Positions 20,493 to 33,300 of a DNA stretch of 64,000 bases are shown piece by piece. Both the position numbers and the translations under genes were made by a program. A model generated the notes under the pieces. That model was not told the origin of the DNA, did not search any database, and worked only from the letters and a program-made list of their open reading frames with translations. Numbering within the stretch: position 1 is the first letter of the stretch; every line of letters begins with the position of its first letter. This DNA is from Apostichopus japonicus (taxonomy: Eukaryota; Echinodermata; Holothuroidea; Aspidochirotida; Stichopodidae), in assembly GCF_037975245.1 (NCBI RefSeq), contig NC_092562.1:16610521-16674520 (forward strand), read 5' to 3'.

Positions 20493-22527
20493 ATGGTTCT
20501 GGGTTCACTTCCTTGAATGAATATATATAAACATTATAGAACGCATAAAATCAACTTATAAACCTCTCCCCGAAAAAAAAGCAACCCATGTGGTTCTGAA
20601 GTGAGGGATTGCCTTTATTTTTTAAATTAAATTTGGTTTGTTTTAGTAGCTCTATGTCATTGTGAAGGTTTTTTTTTTCATCTTTTTGAGTAAACTATTT
20701 TTCATACTTGAGTAGCTTAATTAATAACTTAAGATACTAAATTGCAAGACAAATAGTATGTAATGTTGAATGAAATGAATTAATTTAAATTTTTCATCAT
20801 TTTGAATAAACTATTTTGAATATTTTGAGTTGCTTTATTGATAACTAAAGATACTAAATTGCAAGGCAAATAGTATATATGTTATGTTGAATAAAATCAA
20901 TTAATTTAATTTTTAAGGAGGTGAATTGTCATTTGTGTAATTATTTTCCTTTCCCTTTTTTAAGGGGGGGGGGGTGGGAATGTTGATGCATTTACTTTGT
21001 ATCAGATGGTTAGAATTTTGTGAGAAAATAGTTGTGCGACTTTTATACAACAGCAGAACTATTTATTGATATGTGCGTAACATATTGTCTTCTTCAAGTT
21101 TGTACAACGCAGCAAACCATGAATGAGCCGGTTACAATGTAAATGTTCAGAATTTAAAAAAAAATTAACGTACCAATATACTTTTCAGAAAGGCTCAAAA
21201 AGTTCCCACCGTCCCAAACTTCAACCCGAAAAGAATTTAGTGCATCATTGGTAATAAAATATTCCATATGACAAAACAGTAAGTGAGCAGTTACTGAGAT
21301 CCACCTGCACAAATTAATTCATAAGCATATGCAGATACCCTTCATCTTGCTCCCCTCCCCTCCCACCCCACTCCCCCTTAGCCTGCTACACCATGAGAAA
21401 CTAATATCATAACCTGCATTGAAAGCATTACCCAGTAAGCTATGAAATGTGGGGTGGCGTACGGGGCTAGGCCTTTCCATTGCTAGGATATTCATGATAG
21501 TCATGCAACCATTCAACCGAGAGGTGCAACCATTCAACATTCTCTGGTGGAGGTCGAAGGTCATTTACAGTCAACAAGAGGCAAAACCTGAAACCCAGCT
21601 TGTAAATATTGATATCTCAAGAATAAAACTGGTGAGGAAAATGTCTTCTTTGGCTTGCATCCTTGTAATATTTGCTGGAGTACAAGGTTCCTAACGTTTA
21701 TCAGTTAAGCCTGACATCAAAAGCTGAAGACAGTTTCAAAAACAGACAGAGGTGTTCCATTCAGAAATTGGCTATTTTAATGCCAGTGTTTAATTTTTCA
21801 TATGAGGCAAGTAACCACTGGGTGAGCTGTCATTCAGGTTTTATTTTCCATTTATTCAATGGATCATACCATAAATGAAAATATATCATCCATTCAATGT
21901 ATACTGTTATGTTAACGATGAAGTATGAGGATCAGAATTGTTCAAAGAAAGACAGTACTCTTCTATAAAGTCTCACAGAAATGTATTTGAAGTGAGCATT
22001 TGGGAAGGCAGGCTGCCAAGAGACCGGAGCCTGTATTATAATATGCAGTATATACATATCTTATGTGATGGTAATAATGGTATTTATACGCTATAAAATG
22101 TAGTTTAGTTGGACGTATAGTATAATAACATTATGTACACATTTTTTTTAAAGATATGTAATAAATACTATCTCGAATTACGAACGAATTACTTGGATTT
22201 GCATTTATAATGAACTGATAATTAAACATAAAGGCAGAGATGCAAGAAAGTGAAAACTGCATCATTGTATTTTAATTAAGAAGATTAGTGTTGGTCACAA
22301 AGGGAGGGGATTGGATAATCAATGTAGTTGTTAACCGTATAGATAATGCACATAGCAGGCCGACTCAATTTGTAATTTATTTTTACACAATACTAGTCAC
22401 ACCCCCCCCCCACGTCCACCCACCAATCAGATCCCACTATGCTTTTATCTCTCAACTACATGCCCTGAGAACTGCTATGGAGTGTATTTTGATTTTTATC
22501 TCCATTTTTATTGTTTCTATGCAGCCT
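20493..22527. other. Gene-free interval after the P450
   Basis: AT-rich. About 20674-20917 is an imperfect tandem duplication of roughly 120 bp (two GATACTAAATTGCAAG-containing units, at about 20731 and 20849). A repeat related to the P450 intron 8 units lies at 21547-21640. A 9-base G tract is near 20967 and a 10-base C tract near 22402. No exon is supported on either strand. Confidence 0.5.
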
Positions 22528-23845
22528 GTGCACCTTAGCACCCTGTGGACGGGTGGCCCCCTGGACGCTTCAGTGCACTGTTGTGCACCTTAGCACCCTG
22601 TGGACGGGTGGCCTCCTGGACGCTTCAGTGCACTGTTGTGCACCTTAGCACCATGTGGACGGGTGGCCCCCTGGACGCTTCAGTGCACTGTTGTGCACCT
22701 TAGCACCCTGTGGACGGGTGGCCTCCTGGACGCTTCAGTGCACTGTTGTGCACCTTAGCACCATGTGGACGGGTGGCCCCCTGGACGCTTCAGTGCACTG
22801 TTGTGCACCTTAGCACCCTGTGGACGGGTGGCCTCCTGGACGCTTCAGTGCACTGTTGTGCACCTTAGCACCCTGTGGACGGGTGGCCTCCTGGACGCTT
22901 CAGTGCACTGTTGTGCACCTTAGCACCATGTGGACGGGTGGCCCCCTGGACGCTTCAGTGCACTGTTGTGCACCTTAGCACCCTGTGGACGGGTGGCCTC
23001 CTGGACGCTTCAGTGCACTGTTGTGCACCTTAGCACCATGTGGACGGGTGGCCCCCTGGACGCTTCAGTGCACTGTTGTGCACCTTAGCACCCTGTGGAC
23101 GGGTGGCCTCCTGGACGCTTCAGTGCACTGTTGTGCACCTTAGCACCATGTGGACGGGTGGCCCCCTGGACGCTTCAGTGCACTGTTGTGCACCTTAGCA
23201 CCCTGTGGACGGGTGGCCTCCTGGACGCTTCAGTGCACTGTTGTGCACCTTAGCACCATGTGGACGGGTGGCCCCCTGGACGCTTCAGTGCACTGTTGTG
23301 CACCTTAGCACCCTGTGGACGGGTGGCCTCCTGGACGCTTCAGTGCACTGTTGTGCACCTTAGCACCATGTGGACGGGTGGCCCCCTGGACGCTTCAGTG
23401 CACTGTTGTGCACCTTAGCACCCTGTGGACGGGTGGCCTCCTGGACGCTTCAGTGCACTGTTGTGCACCTTAGCACCATGTGGACGGGTGGCCCCCTGGA
23501 CGCTTCAGTGCACTGTTGTGCACCTTAGCACCCTGTGGACGGATGGCCCCCTGGACGCTTCATTGCACTGTTGTGCACCTTAGCACCCTGTGGACGGGTG
23601 GCCCCCTGGACGCTTCAGTGCACTGCTGTGCACCTTAGCACCCTGTGGACGGGTGGCCCCCTGGACGCTTCATTGCACTGTTGTGCACCTTAGCACCCTG
23701 TTGACGGATGGCCTCCTGGACGCTTCAGTGCACTGTTGTGCACCTTAGCACCCTGTGGACGGGTGGCCCCCTGGACGCTTCAGTGCACTGTTGTGCACCT
23801 TAGCACCCTGTGGACGGATGGCCCCCTGGACGCTTCAGTGCACTT
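22528..23845 (+). repeat. 55-bp minisatellite, 24 copies, with 110-bp higher-order period
   Basis: The unit starts GTGCACCTTAGCACCCTG, with a 55-bp period from 22528 to 23845. Units 2-18 mostly alternate between type A (CACCCTGTGG ... GGCCTCCTGG) and type B (CACCATGTGG ... GGCCCCCTGG), giving a dimeric 110-bp period with one slip (units 6 and 7 both A). Units 19-24 are a different, more mixed set. Each unit contains the palindrome CAGTGCACTG followed by GTGCAC. Period 55 is not a multiple of 3 and no frame stays open through it, so it is not coding. After it the sequence decays into ACAGTACACCACAG-like text. Confidence 0.97.
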
Positions 23846-24272
23846 TAGTACACACAAACCTTGAGTACATGCGCACTTTGGTACCCTATAGCTGTGTACC
23901 CCACAAAACAATACAGTAAACTACAGTACACCACAGGACACTACACCACAGTACACAGTAGCTTTGATCAATTGCGCGATACAGGAAGGTACAAAATACA
24001 TATAAATTGTAGCAGGAATGTTGAGATTAGGCGAAAGCTGTTATGACTTCAAAATTAAAGTAAACAACCTCACCCAAACTATCCTTAAAATTTAATAAGA
24101 TATCAAAACTTAATTTTTTTTTTACTTCACTGGATAAAACCATAACAATCTCATTTTATTAGTAGTTAAATGATGGTTTGTGTGTGTGTGCGTGTGTTAT
24201 TGTTTTGCTTTTGATTGATGTTTTGTTTGTTCTTGTGTGCATTTTTTTCTATAGGTTCAAAGCATGCACTAT
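23846..24272. other. Degenerate repeat edge, no gene
   Basis: 23846-23960 is rich in ACAGTAC/ACACCACAG words, which look like decayed simple repeats. A TG run lies near 24180. No coding exon is visible. Confidence 0.4.
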
Positions 24273-24640
24273 CATAGGCGTATGAGGCGGGGGCTGGGGG
24301 TGCGGGGAGCTGCAGCCCCCAACCAAACAAATTTGTGGAAATTCGGGCAATATGCTGAGAATTTTTCGTGCACCTACAGAAAGAAAAATAATTTGCAATG
24401 TGTTTTTCAATGGTTAAACTGATATAATTATCATCATTATTATTGTAACGACTTACCCAATAATTGTAACCAATATGGAAGGGTAATAACACGGCAAATG
24501 ATTGTATGTTATTGGCATGCGATGTAACAACCTATGTATGCCTGTATGATATGTACATTAACATGTTGAACGCGCGCGAAATTTTGGTTATATTTTTCGG
24601 GCAAGTCGTAACAGCCCCCCCCCCCCAAATCAAATTTGCT
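24273..24640. mobile_element. hAT-like MITE relative, right end decayed
   Basis: Begins CATAGGCGTATGAGGCGGG and shares GGGCAATATGCTGAGAATTT and TTTTTCGGGCAAGTCGT with the element at 11068-11659. The right end (AATCAAATTTGCTGGTAC) has lost the terminal repeat, so the exact limit is uncertain. Confidence 0.6.
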
Positions 24641-25113
24641 GGTACAGCTATTTTTCTTATTGAAGTCTTACATCCTGCTCAGTGGTCCTCCCCCCCCCCC
24701 CCTAAAAACAAACCTTAAACATCAAACGGTGATTTCTGTGGCATACTTAGACCAGGGAGACTATTAAAATACTGGTTGCTGACCTGCTGTTGGCAAGATA
24801 ATAAAATTACAGTGCAGGGGATGAAAGCAGGAGAGTAGGCTAGTATACAGCTCTAAAATAATCCTTGAATTTCGGACAGGGAACTTCGTTGTTTTGACCA
24901 TGGAGGTAAAAACTGTTTTTACCTCCATGTTTGGACAGGGTTGAACTTGCTAACAAACATGTTTTCCGTAAAGTTTACTATTTAGTGTACCTAATATGGG
25001 AATTAATGCAACTATCATAGCCAAAGAACATTATAATCACTTCGTGTAATTTTGAATGTGAATTGCTTTGCACTTCCCGACTAAAGGTCGGATTTATTGA
25101 AAGCATATATACG
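24641..25113. other. Short gene-free interval with a perfect palindrome
   Basis: Contains the 31-bp palindrome at 24899-24929 and a C tract of about 12 near 24691. ATACG at 25109-25113 is the left flank repeat of the next element. No gene is seen. Confidence 0.4.
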
Positions 25114-27014
25114 CACCGGCGTATCCAGGATTTTCTTACCCGGGGGTGCGAATTACTATCTAAGCGGAGCGCCACCATAAGTTGGTGCGCAGCGTACAAG
25201 AACATTTCTGGTGTTTATACCCCCCAGATCACCGGAAATGACACTTCTCGGACTTGAAAATGACAAACCAGATGTGCACTTTTGCCTGAGAACCAAGTAT
25301 TTCCCAATAGTTTTTTTTCCCATCCATAACCTTTTTGAAGATTGTCACCAGTCACACATCATGTTCGACCTCATCGCATGTCCTGTGGATCATTGCATTT
25401 GTAGGTGATTCTACGTAACGGCCCACCGTGAATACCCGACAGCCCCACTTTTCAAGGTTTTCAGCCCATTATTTGTTCAGAATTTGAAAATTCCCATTTC
25501 TCGTGAATAAACTCACTTCAAAACATACCCATAATGTTGCAAAAAATGTCATCTATGGACAACCAATATAGAAAACCTCCTTCAACCCCTAATAGACCGG
25601 TCAAAATTACACGAGTAGAGGGAAGTATGATGAGGAAATTTTCGAAAATTCAGACACAGTTAATTTATTGGTTCACAAATATTAAAACCTCCTATAACGG
25701 CTATTATAAAACTTGGTTGAAGGAAATAAAAAAAAATAGCAGATATTTCCGAAACCAAGCAATACACACGTAGGAGGCGGGGGGGAGGGGCTGCAGCCCC
25801 TCCAACCAAATATTTTGTTCCTGAAAATTAGGGCAATATACTGTGAATTTTTCGGGCACCTACTGAAAGAAAAAAAAATTGCAATGATGTAGCTAAAGGA
25901 AATGAATATTTTATAAAATATCTCCTTGATAATTAAAATAAAGTTCTAAGCTTGGCCGACTAATTCGCCATTACTAATGTAAAAGAGAATTTGACATAAT
26001 TGGACCTCCATGCTTTTTCTCCATCACATAAGACATTTCGACTGCGCAACTTCCACGGACCGTTCGGTACACCATGGCATGCGATGTAATAACTGATGCT
26101 TGCTTATATGATATTGACATGTTGAACGCGCGCGAAGCGCGCGAAAAATTTGGTTATATTTTTCGGGCAAGTCGTTACAGCCCCCCAAATCAAATTTGGC
26201 TCCTACGCCTTTGACTACACACATCGACAGTTTTGAGGCTGTTCAGGAGCCGCCATTTTCATGCTGCACTGAAATGATGTGATATCTGCTGTTTGCTATA
26301 CAAATTCGAACAGGCGCGTAGCGAAGAATTTGCCAAGGGAGGGGCGAAGCCTGTAGGCAAACTATCTAAGCGTAGCGCAGCGCCACCATAAGTTGGCGCG
26401 AAGCGTACAAGAAAATTTTGGCTGAAAATGCCTTCCAGATCGCTGGAAATGGCACTACCCAGGCCTTGTAAGTTGCATCTAAGCATTTTCTATTTTGAAA
26501 TTACTAGCGATATCATAAAAAAATATGCCCGGGGGGGGCGATCTCCCCCTTCCCGAAATGCGTCATGTTCCCCGACGACATAGCACAATTGTTTAAGGCG
26601 TCCATACACATACAGGCGTTATGATAGACCATAATATAGTATACATATAGATACATTAGTGAGAGAGGAAAAATGGAAACGTCAAAAATGGAGTTGTTGG
26701 TGTATGGGGTAGGCCGGGTGAGGCGCACGCCCCTTCCGAAATCCTCGATCCGTCACTGGATACCCGGCCATGTGTATATAATAGGGATCAGCGCTGTAAT
26801 GATGTCACTGTTCCTCTTTCTCTTCCCGGTGTCTTGGCGTTTTTCTTTTACTCCCTCCTTTTTCTCTCTTTCTTCTTTTTCTTTTCCCTTCCTTCCTCTC
26901 CTCTTCCTCTTTTCCCCCCTCTTTTTCGCTTTTTTCTTCTCTTTTTTTCTCTCCTCTTTTCCTTACCCGGGGGTCGCGCGCCCCCAACGCCCCCCCCCCC
27001 TGGATACGCGCCTG
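25114..27014. mobile_element. hAT-like TIR element, copy B (1901 bp, carries the empty site)
   Basis: Ends are CACCGGCGTATCCAGG on the left and, on the minus strand, CAGGCGCGTATCCAGG. ATACG flanks both sides (25109-25113, 27015-27019), a possible 5-bp direct repeat; an 8-bp match as expected for hAT is absent. It is colinear with copy A (2478-9091) minus that copy's two insertions, so it shows both pre-insertion states. It contains a nested MITE (25768-26209), an imperfect poly-pyrimidine tract (26810-26965) and no transposase. Confidence 0.75.
25768..26209. mobile_element. hAT-like MITE nested in copy B
   Basis: CGTAGGAGGCGGGGG at the left and GGCTCCTACGCCTTTG at the right match the ends of the 11068-11659 element. 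ACTACACA on the right resembles AATACACA on the left of the same insertion (best seen in copy A near 3788), suggesting an 8-bp target duplication. The right part has a GCGCGCGAAGCGCGCG dyad. Confidence 0.55.
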
Positions 27015-27318
27015 ATACGGTTTACTGTCGCTTTCAAATTCTTGGAAGCGCCGGACTGTTTCGAAATGACGTAATACCTTAAATCCAAAATCGACAATTC
27101 ATTCTCACCATGTGCGCCGTATAGCAGTTTATGGTGTGGCCATACATAATAAACCAATAACGTTGCTATGCTCCGATCCAGTACGTACAAGTTCGACTGG
27201 ACGATATATCACTAGTAGTATACTACGTTCGATCGCATTACACACTCACAGTCATACATTTCCCTGTCACTACTTTCTCTCGTTGCAACTCAACTGAGCT
27301 GAAGATCACTTATACAAA

Positions 27319-27345
27319 ATGGGAGTCAAGCAGATAGCGAATATG
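27319..27345 (+). CDS. TXN: Thioredoxin exon 1 (9 codons)
   Basis: ATACAAAATGG gives a purine at -3 and G at +4. The exon reads MGVKQIANM and ends at AATATG|GTAAGA in phase 0. A TATA-like ATATAT word is near 27204, but a promoter is not established. Confidence 0.85.
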
Positions 27346-30300
27346 GTAAGATTTGGCACGAATTATATATAGTTTGCCTAGCTAATTTCTGCGGGTTAAA
27401 GACAGAAAACATGGTTGGGTGAGATTGGCGATACCTGACTTTTTCTGAAGTTAGCCAGTACTAGCCTAGCCTAGGCAGGTAACTTACGTGTAATGACAGA
27501 CAAAGTTGGAATCAGACTAAGCAAACGTTAGGACTGACAATTTTAGCCTAAAGTTATACTTCTAGGCCATAGTCTAATGCTAGTTACTAGTTAGTGTATA
27601 ACAATGATTACAGGCCTAGATTTTTCCAATGTTAGTCATTTAGGACTTAAGTTGGAAGAATGCATTGCGAAAACAGGTGCCAAAACACATATTTTTACGA
27701 ATTTTACCAACGTAACCATGTGAGAGCTGTAAGGGGTTTTACTTTCATTATAAGTATAAAGTTCTTACAACTTATCAAATTTCAGGGTTTCATTTTGTTT
27801 ATTTCACTTATTTTCTTTTTTACAATTAGGCCTAGGCCTACATCTACAATAATGAATTATACCAATGTCAAAGAAAGAAAAAAAGCATGGAAAATCTTGC
27901 TTTTCTAAATATTAATTTATGAGCTTGTAAAGTTGCTGTGATATACAAAAACGGTCGTCTTTCACGGCCAATATAAACTCAAAACTCGTCACGTCAAAAA
28001 AATCTGATTATTTTTTCTAGAAGACATATAGTACCACCCTGTTAGTACAAAATATTTCTGGAGGATATTTTGCCTTATATGTTAATGAAATATCTTCAAA
28101 GTTTGGTACTTTAACAAAAACCTGTTTTGCTATTCCGGTACATGTTTTTGAGCGTGGGTATTGTACTTCAAGGTCATTCAGTTCAATACTGTGAAGATTT
28201 CAATGTCATTTAAACACCTAATATTTGAAATGTAATACACTTAATTAAAAGACTGTACTATAAAACGTATGTCAATCAATACATTAGTACTGTACATGTT
28301 AGTGTTTACACGGGTCCAAAAATCGGGAACCGGGTACCCGAGGGCCGTTACCCGTTGGGTATCCGGGTACCCGGAAAAAAAATTTGTTTACCCTCGTGTA
28401 TCACGATTTTCAAGAAATTACATATTGGATGCTGTAATAAATGCATTATATTCTCTACTGACAATGTTTTTATGTTCAAATACGTAGGTGTAAGATCAGG
28501 TATTAAACCTCCCTCAATAATTTTTATTTGCTTCTGTTTCTTTCATTAACTTGTTAATAAATAAATTATTTAATTATAATTAGCATTACTACTAACATCG
28601 CACTGCCGCCGCTGCTTATGCTAGCTCGTGCACGTGTATTGGATCAAACCATATAGATATCCAATTTAGCTCTTAAACAGTTGTTAATACTACTAGGATG
28701 GTGACTTCGAAGTTCGCCCACTTAAGACTTAAAACACCCCAAAACTAAATCTTCTGGTATAAATCATTTGAAAATATACTTCATACGGTGGGAGAATTTT
28801 GTTATAGTACGATACACGGCCAAACTTTCTTTCCTGCAAACTGTTTTCACGTTGTTTTCCAAGAAAATTCTTCGTGATTGTGGAACTGGTATTTCTTGCT
28901 AGAGTATTGCGAATTTCGGCCACGCAACCTACAGTGTAGCGCTGGTAAAAATTGGTGGCGCTGTTGCTCTTTCAGTAATTATAACAGACTTCATAGATTT
29001 TCATCATTTTATTGACAAATATGTAAGTAATTTCTTGCACACGGGTCATTTTGGAGAGAAAATAATTGTAGCTTCGTACTTTTTGGTGAAATTTGGCTCT
29101 TCCTGTAGGTTTTCATGGTGAAAATCGTGTATTTCTTAGGGTGCCCGAACTTCGCAGTATGGCGAACTTCGCAATACTGACTATACTACTATCTATTATG
29201 CAGGCCCAAAGTTCTCATTAGCCGCGAGATTGCGCGATTCGCGCAATTTGATCGCTTTTGGAATTATAAACGATTAGCAAAAAGCCACTTGCGATTACTA
29301 TTTTTTAGTTATCCCGTCTATAATCCATAAACATCACGTAAAATTCCTTGTCAGCCTTTCCTTTTTTTAAATAAATGAATGAATAGATAATAATTTCTTC
29401 CACATGGTAGCCTAACACCACATTAAGTCAATGAGAAATCTAGCTAAGCCTAACCATCTGTTTATTTGCTGGAGATGTGACGCAGTTATAAGACATCCAT
29501 GGAATACTTTCGTAATTGCTGTTACGTTCGACCACATGGTTGCCTAACACCACACTAAGTCAATGGGGGCAGTCTAGCCTAGCCATCTGTTTATTAGCTG
29601 AAATTGTGACGTAGTTATAAGATATCTATGGAAAGCTTTCGTTATTGCTGTTATCTTCGGACACATGGTAGCTTAACAACACACTAAGTCTTTGGGAAAT
29701 CAGCCTAACCATCGGTTTGCATTTTTTTTTAAACAATCACACTTTGCGTAGGCCTATGATTCGGGTAATAAATTAGGAACCGGGTAGTATCGCGTCGAAC
29801 GGGCCCCTCGTTATTGCTGTTTTCTTCGACCACATTGTAGCCTAACACCACACTAAGTCAATGGGAAATCTACCTAACCGTCGGTTTGCCAATTTTTTTA
29901 ATTTTTTAATTTTTTAAATCACACTTTGCTTAGGATTCGGGTAATAAATTAGGAACCGGGTAGTATCACGTCGGGCGGGTACCCGGGTACCCGGATAACC
30001 CGTGCAAACACTAGTACATGTAAAGAGTGTATTATAAAAAAGTTTGGTTAGTTGCAGGAGTTTTCCAGACTTCGTTAAATATATTTATCTACAGTTTTCA
30101 AAGCTTGCTAACGGGGAGATCAACTAAGTCATCTGTTTTGTTTTATAACATTAAGTGCATAATCTAGCTTTTATACTGTGCATTCTAAGGGGTTTTGCGT
30201 GGGTGGGGGGATGGGGAGGTTTGGTGAGTTTAGGCTCAATCATTATGGGGCCTTGAAAGTCTCCAGACCACAGGTGTAAAATATATTTCCTGTTTTAGAT

Positions 30301-33300
30301 GCAAAATGCACTCATGTAAGCCTTTGTAAGGAAGAACTGCATCTCCTGCCGTGCTTGCATTTCTGGACACTTTAAAACTTCAGCTGTTTTCAGATTGCCG
30401 GAAATATGTTTTGTCTTCGTCAGAGGTGTATGGTGCAATGAAATACGAGCATTCTTTAATAGCTTTTTGCAAGTAACAAGTGACTCCTCAAGAGAAATAT
30501 ATTCCACTTGTTGCTTGCTTTACCCATACACCATGGTATTCAAAAGTATTTGTAATGAGAAATATTGTAGGTCACACCATGGTCACACTCACAAATAGTA
30601 CTTATCATGAAATAGGTGGCAAAATTGCAGATATTTTATAAATACAATAAAAAATGAGAACTTGGTTTTGACAATCCCTTAATATGGATGAAGGCAAGTG
30701 TATGTAAGTTCTGCCAACATATGTATATACTGTAAATGTGTCATGTGTGGAGAAATTTCTTTCTGCTGTCAATGTTATTTGTACAGTAGATCAGGTGTAT
30801 ATTTTGTAACTGTACATCCCGGTGATACCCAGAAAAAATGCTTAGTCACCATAGAGGCTGTATGAACGTATGACCTGTGTGATTGCTGTCTCATCACTGC
30901 TCAAGGATATACTTGAACAGGAACTTTAATATGTGGCACTGGTATCAAGGTACAGTTTACTTTACTGTAGTAGTGACCGAGCTTGTCAGTGTTGTAATAC
31001 ACAGACCTGTCTTAATCTTGAAGTAATACAGTTCTGTATAAACAGTGGGAAGTATGTCTTGATCTTTGTAATTGATGATGATAAACTTCTTAGTAACAGT
31101 GATTACTGTACAGTATTTACATTCTTCAAAGAGATATGGTGTGTGTGTGTTTGGGGGGGGAGGGGGGAGTGTGGGGGGACTGAGGGAAAGAGAGAGGATT
31201 GTCATTGCAGAGCATTTGGTAGTTTCAATCTGTTACTCAAAAACAGATTTGACACAGGTTTCGTTTGTGTTTCTCTGGTATTGGTTGCTTGCTTGCTTTA
31301 CGTACACACTGTGCGTTAAAAGGATTGTCTGGTGGCCCAAAGAAGTTACCTTAAAAAATAGTAAATAATTTTCCAAACATGTTGTCAAAGTATGAGAACG
31401 CTAATGTTGCGTTTGACAGAGAAACGATTTTTTAATCGTTATGGATAGACATTTCAAATATGATTTGAACAGTACAATACGTGACGTCAGCTCTGCCATA
31501 GCAGATTGCGTCATAACCCACCCTCCGCTCAGTACCTATACGGTAATCACAACAAAAACAGCGTGTGTATACAGATAAATTTCTTCCTTAATTTCCGGTG
31601 AAATTTCTTAAAAATTAGATATGTTTTCAAAAACTCCTTAAGCCACCATGTACTTGAGCGGTGGTTCCGTGGTCTTTGTGTAACACAAGGTAAATTTTAA
31701 CAGCAGGCTCTTCGTTGTTTATACATCGCGGTATCCAGCTCCAGCGCGAAGAATGTTCGCGTGTATAGGCTACCCTAACGTTTACAATCGGACAGTTCTG
31801 CGATGACATCGATCCCGCCAAGTTTCATCTTTCGGTTTAACGATTACTTTATAAGTTTCCTTTTACTTTTAATTTGATCCGTGAATTTTATTTCAGCGAG
31901 TTCGAAGAACAGTTAATGAACTGTGGTTTGAGTGTGAGTGTACTATGTGTAACGCTATACAAGTACACCAACTGAGCATCGTAGTATATACGTTCGCGAG
32001 TATGTACGTTATATATATGAGGCAATTCAATGTGCTTACACGTGAGTTAATTTGCTGCGGAATTGGGAGTGCTAACTTCAAGTCGCCTGTTTTGCCTATC
32101 TGCAAGCACTACGTCAAACACCATATTGAAGCGTTCGAACAAACGGTACTTTTGGTGAGAAACTGGTGAATTTGAAAACCAGATTTCTACAAGAAGAAAA
32201 TGTCGAATGGGGACAATTTTTACATGGTTAGAAAGAGAAAAATAATAACTACAAGGACAATGTATCAAAATCTTCCACCAGACAATTCCTTTAAGTGTGA
32301 ATTTTTACTCTATAGTGTTATGATTAGTGGTAAATGCTTACAGTACATAAGGATACAATTCATATTGTAGTATTTAGCATACCAGCTATATATTGAACTG
32401 TACAACAACACAATGTACCATTATAACTTCTCAATACTGTTTGGTTTACTTACTTACTGCAGTTGCTCTTGTTACAAAGCTGTTAAATACCATTTATACC
32501 CCTTACCAAGGTCAGGCCTTACAGTCGAAGTATGATGCACAATACTTGGCTGTACAATACAGTTGAAAATATTAGCTCTCCTTTACAATACATGTACAAT
32601 ATATATAGCTGGCAAATGTATAAGACATACATACATGGCCGCACATATGAAATACATAAAGAATTACAGTAAAAGGGTTACACTGTGCCATTACAGTTGA
32701 AATATTATATCTCCTGTACATACATGCAATTCATATCGCTGGCACATATATTATAATACATACATACATGGTACATGTATATAACATATAGTACTACAGT
32801 ACTATAGAGTATACAGTAGAAGCTCTTCTAACAATGAGATACTGTGCAGTATTACTGTACAGTGCTAAAGGAAGGGATTTATTTAGTGTTCCAATGTTGT
32901 GTAGCAATGTGGATTTTTATGAAAATTTGGGATGCCATTACCAGATAAATGATTCCCTGGTATAGCAGTTTGCGTCACAGAATAGTTATTATTCCCCAGT
33001 GATAAAGTACAGTGACTGTATCATACACAGAACTTTAGTCTTAAAGAACATTTATATTCAAAATGATAGAGCGCCATATAGCAATATACCGTACTAACAA
33101 GGAAGTGTGTATCATTGTCTGAAATTATTTGGAGAAAGTTACTGTAATTTGCACATGTAATGCCTGTTTTCAGCAAATTTAAGTTAAGTGTAACTTAGTA
33201 AGCTAGGCCTAGTTGAGTTGGATATATATATATATATATATATATGGCTGAAACTGTGGAACAGAGCACAAACAATGTAAATGCTTGTATCTTAATTATT

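Noticed and set aside
21319-21878. Short overlapping frames downstream of the P450
   Set aside because: No splice sites or motifs; part of the stretch is the repeat related to P450 intron 8.
22528-23845. CRISPR-like array or coding repeat
   Set aside because: Units are directly contiguous with no unique spacers, the DNA is eukaryotic, and the period of 55 breaks any reading frame.
28729-28923. Minus-strand 64-codon frame in the hAT-like element as a transposase fragment
   Set aside because: No hAT dimerisation or catalytic motif text is seen, and the frame is short.
31627-31821. Minus-strand frame in thioredoxin intron 1 as a gene
   Set aside because: It lies wholly inside the TTAA-bounded element, lacks splice sites and resembles no family I know.
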